Of a DNA stretch of 64,000 nt, positions 56,579 to 64,000 are shown piece after piece (position 1 is the stretch's first letter; each line of letters starts with the position of its first letter). Below the pieces are notes generated by a model. It was not told the DNA's origin and did no database searches. It saw only the letters and a program-made list of their open reading frames with translations. Location of the stretch: contig NZ_CP011125.1 in NCBI RefSeq assembly GCF_000737325.1, positions 8,618,001-8,682,000 on the forward strand, given 5' to 3'. A program made the position numbers and the translations under genes. This DNA comes from Sandaracinus amylolyticus (GTDB lineage: Bacteria; Myxococcota_A; Polyangia; Polyangiales; Sandaracinaceae).

Positions 56579-57937
56579 TCAATAGACGCCGGGGACGATC
56601 TTGTAGGGCACGAGGCGTCGATATTCCTCCCACGCGGCGCCGTACTTCCGTTCACATCGTTTGTCGTCGCGGGCTGCGCGATCGAAGAGCAGGATCGCGA
56701 GGAACGCGAGATAGAAATACGGAATCGCGTGGGTGTGCCCGGCGGGCAGCGCCCAACAGAGCGCGAGCACGAGCTCCGGCACGTAGTGGAAGTGCCGCGC
56801 GACGCCCCAGAAGCCGGAGACGAGCAGCAGATTCGTGCGCTCGACTCCCTCGCTCGTGCGATATCGCGCGACGATGGTCTTCGGCGGACGACCCCAGATC
56901 GTCGTCTTCCCACCGGTCGCGCGGACGCGCTGGCGCTGCGCGTCCGCCTCGTAATTCGCCCAGAGCGCAGCGAGCCCGAGCGCGGTGATCGCGATCGCGG
57001 CGAGCGGGCTGAGCGCGCGCGGATGATGCGCGAGATACTGACCGAAGATCGTGTAGACCGACGGCACCCAGACCAGCACGCCCCAGCAGATGTAGTAACC
57101 GAAGCGGTCGTGCATGATGTCGAGAGAGCCGAAATAGCCACTCTCCCAGACGAAGAACTTGAGCAGATAGAGCATCACCAGACCGCTCGAGACGAGCATC
57201 GAATTCGCGATGAATCCGTAGGTCTCCCACTGGTGCAGCGCGAAGCACAGGAAGAGCGCGCTCCACCCCATCATCGACACGCGGCAATTGACGAGCTGCT
57301 TCAGGCTCGCTCCGAGCAGCGTCGGATGCAGCTCGATGCCCTGGAAGAAGTCGAAGAGTGGATATCCGGTGTACGTCGCGTCGGTCGACGACGGGTAGTG
57401 TCGGCCCTTCCAGTAGAGGAACGCGCAGAAGAGCAGCGCGGCGACGTTGAGGATGACGATCATCGCGCCGAGCTCGCGGACGACCGTGCTCGCCGACCAG
57501 AGATCGAGCGCCCAGGTGCCGATCAGCGCGACGTGCGTCACGGCCCACGCGGCGACGCCGTTGAGCCGATAACGAGGCTGTCGCCCGGTGGGCGTGACCG
57601 GCCCGAGGTGCTCGCGACCGGGCAGCACCGCGAGCAGGAGCGTCTGCGCGACGACCCAGAGCGCGAGGATCGCGCCAGCGCTCGTGGTGGGCCTCGGGAA
57701 CAGGCGCACGAACGTGCCCAGGTCGATCTGCGCGAGGAAGAGCGCGATCGATCCGTCGAAGTGCGCGCAGGTCATCCACAGCACGACGACGAGGATCGGC
57801 GTCGTGGAGAGCAGCAACGCGGGCCCGATCCACCGCCGGAGCGCCGGGATCTCGACCGCCGTACGAGCGGGCGGAGCGGGCCGGGACACGGGACCGTGGC
57901 CGGTGAGGATCCACGACGCGATGCGCTCGGCCGACAC
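56579..57937 (-). CDS. Sterol delta-7/delta-14 reductase (DHCR7/ERG4/ERG24 family)
   Basis: The 452-residue integral membrane protein belongs to the ERG4/ERG24 family, which reduces sterol ring double bonds with NADPH. Eight to ten hydrophobic helices are predicted. The C-terminal signature LLVSGFWGVARHFHYVPEL closely follows vertebrate 7-dehydrocholesterol reductase (LLVSGFWGVARHFNYVGDL), then PYFYLAFLAILLFDRAARDD, CERKYGAAWEEY and VPYKIVPGVY at the end. GTG 57937 is chosen because AGGAGG lies at the right distance; the frame stays open to GTG 57961. Some myxobacteria synthesise sterols, so a role in sterol maturation is likely. No other sterol genes are in the window. Confidence 0.88.
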   Translation of the reverse strand: MSAERIASWILTGHGPVSRPAPPARTAVEIPALRRWIGPALLLSTTPILVVVLWMTCAHFDGSIALFLAQIDLGTFVRLFPRPTTSAGAILALWVVAQTLLLAVLPGREHLGPVTPTGRQPRYRLNGVAAWAVTHVALIGTWALDLWSASTVVRELGAMIVILNVAALLFCAFLYWKGRHYPSSTDATYTGYPLFDFFQGIELHPTLLGASLKQLVNCRVSMMGWSALFLCFALHQWETYGFIANSMLVSSGLVMLYLLKFFVWESGYFGSLDIMHDRFGYYICWGVLVWVPSVYTIFGQYLAHHPRALSPLAAIAITALGLAALWANYEADAQRQRVRATGGKTTIWGRPPKTIVARYRTSEGVERTNLLLVSGFWGVARHFHYVPELVLALCWALPAGHTHAIPYFYLAFLAILLFDRAARDDKRCERKYGAAWEEYRRLVPYKIVPGVY

Positions 57938-58038
57938 TCGTCCCTCCTGCGGGCGCACCACGCCGGCGGCGCATCGTTGCGCCGAGGGGCCCCGTCGCCT
58001 CGCACCTATGCGCGCGAACGGTGCGGCTCAACCCGAGG

Positions 58039-59148
58039 TCACTCCCAGAGCGGCCGGAGCGAGGCGATCGCCCACCACACGACCGCAGCGCCTCGCGCCG
58101 CGAGCTCGATCGACGCGGCGCGCACGAGATCGCGTCGCACCTCGCGCTCGTGCGCGGTCTCGATGTCCGTCACCGCGACCGCGGGCCCGATGCCGAGCCG
58201 CTGTGGCGACGGGACCCATCCGGCGAGCGGGAGCACTGCATGGACGAGCGTCTCGACGCGCGTCGCGAGCCACGCGTCGGGATGGCGCGCCGCGCTCAGG
58301 TCGAGCCGCAGCCACGTGCCCTCCTTGCGCTTCACGATCGCCTCGCGCCCCTCGCCCTCTTCGATCGTCGACTCGTCGCTGCGCTCGAACCGGCGCCCGA
58401 GCGCGAGCAGATCGAGCAGCTCGTGCAGCGGGCGCAGCGCGGGCGCGGCGCACAGGATGCACACCAGGAGCGCGCCGAACGCCGGGAGAATCCGGCGCAG
58501 ATCCGGCACCAGCCACATCATCGGGAGCGCGATCGCAGCGAGCGCGACCGTGAGGAGCGCGACCTGCGGGCCCATCGTCGGACGTCGCGCGTCGCGCGCG
58601 TCGGGCGCGATCTCGGGGCCGGTCTCGACGTCGACGAGCACGCGCGCCAGACGATCGAGCTCGGGCGTGCACGCCTTGCGGCGCGCGAGCCAGCGCGGGG
58701 CGGCGCGCGGCGTCGCGAGCGTGATCGCGCGTCCGTCGCGGTCGGTGATCTGCAGCACGCGGCCGCGCTCGGCGTCGTCGATCCGGGCGCGCGCGTCGAG
58801 CCAACGGATCGCCGTGCGCACGTGCGGGCCGTCGTGCTCGGTGATGCCCTCGCGATCCCAGGTCACGCGCGCAGGACGTGGCGCGCGCGCGCGCTGGAGC
58901 ATCGGCGGGAGCAGGAGCGAGATCGCGAAGGTGAGCGGCGCGGTGATCGCGAGCAGCGCGGTGAGCGCGCCGTCGGAGAGCGAGCTCGCGAGCAAGGCCG
59001 CGGGGATCAGCGCGACCCAGAGCCCGAGCCCCGGGAACCCCAAGAGCGCGCCGAGCGCGCCGAGACGCACGATGCGCCCGCGTGGAAAGTCGAGCGAAAG
59101 CTCACCTTCGCCCTTGCCGCGCGTCTCGGAGATGTCGTCGTCGCTCAC
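58039..59148 (-). CDS. Membrane protein of unknown function, paralogue A
   Basis: The 369-residue product has two hydrophobic hairpins (about 30-75 and 190-240), with soluble parts between and after. Its domain RVTWDREGITEHDGPHVRTAIRW then LQITDRDGRAITLATP is matched in the adjacent gene by LRLVWDGDEISLREGSIVRATIRW and VTIRDDGDRAIELCGP, so the two are tandem paralogues. The pattern is that of small bacterial PH-like (bPH) domains. No catalytic motif. TACGCT lies 9 nt before the GTG start. Confidence 0.68.
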   Translation of the reverse strand: MSDDDISETRGKGEGELSLDFPRGRIVRLGALGALLGFPGLGLWVALIPAALLASSLSDGALTALLAITAPLTFAISLLLPPMLQRARAPRPARVTWDREGITEHDGPHVRTAIRWLDARARIDDAERGRVLQITDRDGRAITLATPRAAPRWLARRKACTPELDRLARVLVDVETGPEIAPDARDARRPTMGPQVALLTVALAAIALPMMWLVPDLRRILPAFGALLVCILCAAPALRPLHELLDLLALGRRFERSDESTIEEGEGREAIVKRKEGTWLRLDLSAARHPDAWLATRVETLVHAVLPLAGWVPSPQRLGIGPAVAVTDIETAHEREVRRDLVRAASIELAARGAAVVWWAIASLRPLWE

Positions 59149-59168
59149 GGGACGCGCAGCGTAGCGCG

Positions 59169-60035
59169 TCAGGTGAGCGCGAAGAACGCCAGCGCCGCGA
59201 GCACGCCGAGCGCGCAGTCGATCAGCGCGAAGCGTGCGCGCTCGAGCTGGATGCGGCGCTCTTCGTCGGTCGGGCCGGGAAGACGACGCACGAGAGGCGC
59301 TTCGCGATAGGTGCTCGCGCCCGCATCGCTGACGCGCGGGAGCGCCGCATCACGGAGAGCCTGATGTCGATCTCGGAGGAGCACCAACGGGCCGCGACCG
59401 AGCCACATCGCGAAGCCGAGCGCCGGAAACGTGAGCAACACGTTCTGTGAGAACGGCAGCAGGAAGAACTGCGTGGGCGCGTAGAGCAGCCACCACGACC
59501 ACCGGAGCTGCGGTGGCTCGTACATGCCGTTCGTGACCTCCCGCGCGCGCGCCAGGGCAGGCTCGATCGGATCGAACGAGTCGATCCAGTGGCTCCGCCC
59601 CGGACGACCCGCGACCTCGGGCCCACACAGCTCGATGGCGCGATCGCCGTCGTCGCGGATCGTGACGGCAGCGATCGAGGCGTCGTCGCGTCGGCGGAGG
59701 TGCACGCGCGAGTCCGACCAGCGAATCGTCGCGCGCACGATCGACCCTTCACGCAGCGAGATCTCGTCGCCATCCCAGACGAGCCGCAGCGACGCGAACC
59801 GAGCACGCTGGAGGCGCCCCCACGCCGCCATCGAAGCGAGCGCGAACGGAACGATCGCGAGCCAGAGCAAGAACGAGCCGGGCCGTGGCGCGAGCCAATC
59901 GCCGCCGGGTGGCTCGCGGCGGAGCACCGACACGAGCCCGAGCAGGACGAAGAGCGCCGGCAGCAAGGCCCGCGCGCGCCGATACCCCGGCGTGTCGGTC
60001 TGGGGCGGAGCTGGGTGGAGGGCTAGCTCGTTCAT
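59169..60035 (-). CDS. Membrane protein of unknown function, paralogue B
   Basis: The 288-residue product has hydrophobic segments near 22-40, 55-75 and 165-205 and a last one at the C-terminus (IDCALGVLAALAFFALT). The soluble part holds the same PH-like pattern as its neighbour (LRLVWDGDEISLREGS, ATIRWSDSRVHLRRRDD). It lies 20 bp upstream of that gene on the same strand, so they form one unit. A start at 60059 (eight codons earlier) is also open. Function unknown. Confidence 0.68.
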   Translation of the reverse strand: MNELALHPAPPQTDTPGYRRARALLPALFVLLGLVSVLRREPPGGDWLAPRPGSFLLWLAIVPFALASMAAWGRLQRARFASLRLVWDGDEISLREGSIVRATIRWSDSRVHLRRRDDASIAAVTIRDDGDRAIELCGPEVAGRPGRSHWIDSFDPIEPALARAREVTNGMYEPPQLRWSWWLLYAPTQFFLLPFSQNVLLTFPALGFAMWLGRGPLVLLRDRHQALRDAALPRVSDAGASTYREAPLVRRLPGPTDEERRIQLERARFALIDCALGVLAALAFFALT

Positions 60036-60103
60036 TTCGAGACTCTGCAACGCGCGCATGCGGTTCGCTCATCCGCGCCTCGCGTTCTGGTAGCGTCGCG
60101 CGC

Positions 60104-61195
60104 ATGCGCTTGTTCACGCAAACGTTCTTCTTCCTTCTCGCTCCTTCGACGTTGCTCGCGTGCGGTGGCGACTCGTCGGCGCTCGACGCCTCGGTTCCGC
60201 CCGACGCGCCCGCGGTCGACGCGTACACCCAGCCGTTCGCGTTCGACGGCAACTTCGCGCCGCGCCCCGACGCGTCGTTCGAGCAGTACACGCAGGACGA
60301 CACGCTCTCGCTCTTCCACGTGCAGCTCGAGGCGACGCACAACAGCTATCACCTGCGCCCGAGCGACGATCCGATCGTCGACTGGGACTACGAGCACGCA
60401 CCGCTCGACGTGCAGCTCGAGGAGCAAGGCGTGCGCGGCCTCGAGCTCGATCTCCACTGGGACCAGGCGATCGGCGTGCACCGCGTCCTCCACGTCCCCA
60501 CCGTCGACGCGCGCAGCACGTGCGAGCTCTTCGTCGAGTGCCTCGCGATCGTGCGCACGTGGTCGGACGCGCACGCGGACCACGTCCCGCTCGTCATCCA
60601 CCTCGAGCCGAAGGGCGGTGCGACCGCGGCCGAGCGACTCGCGCGCATGCTCGCGATCGAGAACGAGATCCGCAGCGTGTGGCCCGACGAGCTGATCCTC
60701 ACGCCCGATCGCGTGCGCGGCGATCACGCGACGTTGCCCGAGGCGCTCGCCGAAGGTGGCTGGCCCACGCTCGGCGAGACGCGCGGCCACGTGCTCTTCG
60801 CGATCGACGACTCCGAGGGACTGCGCGCTGCGTACGTCGCGGATGCGCCGAGCCTCGAAGGCCGCGTGATGTTCGTCGACTCCGAGCCCGGCGACACGTT
60901 CGGCGCGTACGCGATCATCAACGACGCGTTCGCGAGCGAGCGCATCGAGGCCGCGCTCGACGCGCACTTCCTCGTTCGCGTGTTCGGACAGGACAGCGTC
61001 GAGCGCGCACTCGAGGGCGATCGCACGCACCTCGAGCGCGCGCTGGCGAGCGGTGCGCACGTGATCAGCTCGGACTTCCCGGCGCAGGTCGACGAGACGA
61101 CGTTCTTCGTCGAGATCCCCGAGGGGTCTCCGTCGCGCTGCAATCCGTCGACGGCGCCGGAGAGCTGCACGTCGGCGGCGATCGAAGCTCGGTGA
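60104..61195 (+). CDS. Secreted lipoprotein, phosphoinositide phospholipase C-like (Ca2+-dependent type)
   Basis: The 363-residue product has lipobox LLAC with Cys20. The mature part is a TIM-barrel of the PI-PLC superfamily: QLEATHNSYHL (catalytic His79), VRGLELDLHWD (Glu114 and Asp116, metal or acid/base ligands), GVHRVLHVPT (His126/His130), VPLVIHLEPKG and a late VISSDFPAQ. This motif set matches the bacterial 'Ca2+-dependent phosphoinositide-specific PLC' group, although the lipid actually cleaved is unknown. TAGCGT lies 7 nt before the ATG, with no Shine-Dalgarno site. Confidence 0.82.
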   Translation: MRLFTQTFFFLLAPSTLLACGGDSSALDASVPPDAPAVDAYTQPFAFDGNFAPRPDASFEQYTQDDTLSLFHVQLEATHNSYHLRPSDDPIVDWDYEHAPLDVQLEEQGVRGLELDLHWDQAIGVHRVLHVPTVDARSTCELFVECLAIVRTWSDAHADHVPLVIHLEPKGGATAAERLARMLAIENEIRSVWPDELILTPDRVRGDHATLPEALAEGGWPTLGETRGHVLFAIDDSEGLRAAYVADAPSLEGRVMFVDSEPGDTFGAYAIINDAFASERIEAALDAHFLVRVFGQDSVERALEGDRTHLERALASGAHVISSDFPAQVDETTFFVEIPEGSPSRCNPSTAPESCTSAAIEAR

Positions 61196-61207
61196 GTCCT
61201 TGCGGAG

Positions 61208-61261
61208 TGCTCGTCCCGCAGGTCCCGGACGGGAGCGCGCGAAGCGCGCGGACGGTAGGGA
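61208..61261. repeat. 54-bp hairpin element, copy 2
   Basis: About 50 of 54 bases match 46802-46855, including the gcgcgc-gaa-gcgcgc stem. It begins 13 bp after the phospholipase-like stop codon. Between this element and the TPP riboswitch (61262-61363) I see no gene; a TATACG box at 61341-61346 may be the thiC promoter -10. Confidence 0.8.
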
Positions 61262-61363
61262 CCCACAGGCGAGCCGATTTTGGTGCCCGAGACGACGCGA
61301 CGCGTCATTCCGCGTGATGGTGCGCGCGCGCGACCGGCGCTATACGTCTTCCGCTCATTTCGT

Positions 61364-61450
61364 CGCTCGGGGCGCGTCCTCCGGATGGTCGGAGGTCGCT
61401 GAGAAGCACCCGGGAACCTGATCCGGTTCGGACCGGCGTAGGGAACGCGA
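61364..61450 (+). promoter_or_regulatory. TPP riboswitch (THI element)
   Basis: The conserved core of the thiamine-pyrophosphate aptamer is present in order: CTCGGGG near 61366, GCTGAGA (61398-61404), ACCC, then GAACCTGATCCGGTT and CGGCGTAGGGAA (about 61413-61445). It ends 43 bp before thiC. A GACGCC-gcga-GGCGTC stem (61459-61476) directly precedes the GGAGGAG ribosome site (61478-61484). TPP binding could therefore mask or expose the start site, fitting translational control. Confidence 0.93.
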
Positions 61451-61492
61451 CGATCGAACGACGCCGCGAGGCGTCGCGGAGGAGATCCCGTC

Positions 61493-63277
<1,785 letters not shown>

Positions 63278-63288
63278 GCGGCGATCGA

Positions 63289-63320
63289 TGCTGACAGCAC
63301 ACATTCGTGTGCTGTCAGCA
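63289..63320. terminator. Bidirectional terminator hairpin
   Basis: A perfect 14-bp inverted repeat, tgctgacagcacac/gtgtgctgtcagca (63289-63302 and 63307-63320), with a 4-nt loop lies between thiC and the converging minus-strand gene. There is no long T-run on either side. Confidence 0.8.
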
Positions 63321-63331
63321 CACCCGTGCGC

Positions 63332-64000
63332 TCAGCACACGATGCAGCCGCGCACCGGCGTCTTGATCTCCGAGACGATCTCGCCGGTCACCTCGTCGTA
63401 GATGCGGATCCATCCGATGCGACGGCCCTCGATGGAGCAGTTCGCATCGCTCTGGATCAGCTCGGCCGTGTGGTTGGCGGTCGCGAGCTCGAGCGTCACC
63501 GCGCGCAGCCGGCGCATGCGGATCGGCGCGGCGTCGTCCCAGAGCAGCTCGACCGCGTCGTCGAACGTGACCGCGTCGCCGGGCGCCGCGGTGTACATGC
63601 CCTCCCCGACCGGCTGACAGCCGTCGGCAGGCGGGGGCGCGAAGTGCGTGTAGTGGAACGGCGTCGCGCGGACGATCGCTTCGACCACCTCCTCGGGGCG
63701 CTCGGGGCACGCCTCGAGCCCGTCGACGAGGGTCGCGTCGGGGCTCGGGATGTACTGCCCGCCGAACCCGAACAGCGTGACCACGCCCGCGCGTCGCTCG
63801 ACCGCGACCGTGAACACGTCGTTCACCATCGCGTAGGGCCCGTACGCGACGCGGCGGATGCGCAGGAAGTCGACGTTCTCGGTAACGGCGGAGCACGGGT
63901 ACGTCGAGTCCGGGCGCCACTCGTCGCGATCGATCTGGAAGAGATCGGGCGAGGCCTCGAGGACCTCGAAGAGCGCGTCGTACGCGTCCTCGGCGCCGTC
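63332..64000 (-). CDS. Protein of unknown function (5' end outside the window)
   Basis: The minus frame is open from the window edge to the stop at 63332, at least 222 residues, so an apparent Met at 63829 is internal and the real start lies beyond 64000. Visible features: SPDLFQIDRDEW, NVDFLRIRRVAYGPYA, VAVERRAGVVTLFGFGGQYI and a final pair of Cys (VRGCIVC). The strand pattern IGWIRIYDEVTGEIVSEIKT looks like a small beta domain. I do not recognise the family. Convergent with thiC. Confidence 0.65.
   Translation of the reverse strand, partial: DGAEDAYDALFEVLEASPDLFQIDRDEWRPDSTYPCSAVTENVDFLRIRRVAYGPYAMVNDVFTVAVERRAGVVTLFGFGGQYIPSPDATLVDGLEACPERPEEVVEAIVRATPFHYTHFAPPPADGCQPVGEGMYTAAPGDAVTFDDAVELLWDDAAPIRMRRLRAVTLELATANHTAELIQSDANCSIEGRRIGWIRIYDEVTGEIVSEIKTPVRGCIVC

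Overview
The window is very GC-rich with few intergenic AT stretches. Its gene content fits a myxobacterium of the order Polyangiales, most likely a Sandaracinus-like member. The pointers are: MopE-type Cys/Asp repeat proteins, Asp/Ala-rich linkers behind lipoprotein signal peptides, a serine/threonine kinase with an HRDVSPHN catalytic loop, a large sigma-54 activator, and a eukaryote-like sterol reductase. This placement is inferred from gene content; the 16S genes present here could settle it.

Layout. Bases 1-8290 hold two tandem rRNA operons on the minus strand. The complete one reads 16S, tRNA-Ile, tRNA-Ala, 23S, 5S, terminator. The second begins about 200 bp downstream of that 5S gene and leaves the window after its tRNA-Ile. 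The two 16S/tRNA-Ile blocks look identical over 1988 bp except for two bases, yet their promoter regions are unrelated. From 8.3 to 18 kb lie housekeeping genes: an AstA-like acyltransferase with dtd, coaE with a reductase, an OYE-family oxidoreductase, and tldD-pmbA with a GIDE-like membrane protein. From 18 to 24 kb come a GST, an amidohydrolase, an aldehyde dehydrogenase and an M50 protease with a helical-repeat tail. From 24 to 61 kb the window is dominated by secreted lipoproteins: 14 of the 44 protein genes have a clear lipobox, including two MopE-repeat proteins, two NHL propellers, a CxxCH (P460-like) protein, an FG-GAP protein and a phospholipase-C-like protein. Among them sit a transporter, a GNAT enzyme, a Ser/Thr kinase, MarR and LysR regulators, an Fpg/Nei glycosylase, a 1210-residue sigma-54 activator and a DHCR7-like sterol reductase. 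The window ends with a TPP riboswitch and thiC, a perfect 14-bp terminator hairpin, and a partial minus-strand gene.

How the genes work together. tldD/pmbA form a two-subunit metalloprotease. thiC is controlled by thiamine pyrophosphate through the upstream riboswitch. Genes 42426-46351 are overlapping or closely spaced, all encode lipoproteins, and probably make one cell-surface assembly. The LysR gene and the divergent reductase share a 94-bp region with phased palindromes. The MarR gene has a perfect palindrome over its presumed promoter.

Points of interest. Many genes lack a Shine-Dalgarno sequence and instead carry a TAGCAT/TACGCT-type -10 box 6-10 nt before the start codon, which suggests leaderless transcription. 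Several non-coding repeat families fill the intergenic spaces: a GACCAC hexamer array and its ~105-bp derivative, CCACCGC palindromes, a 54-bp hairpin element present twice, and an ACCACAGAGG-type fold-back element. One small exported or membrane protein gene (39750-40332) is broken by a single extra G. I found no CRISPR array, prophage, insertion sequence or recognised defence system.
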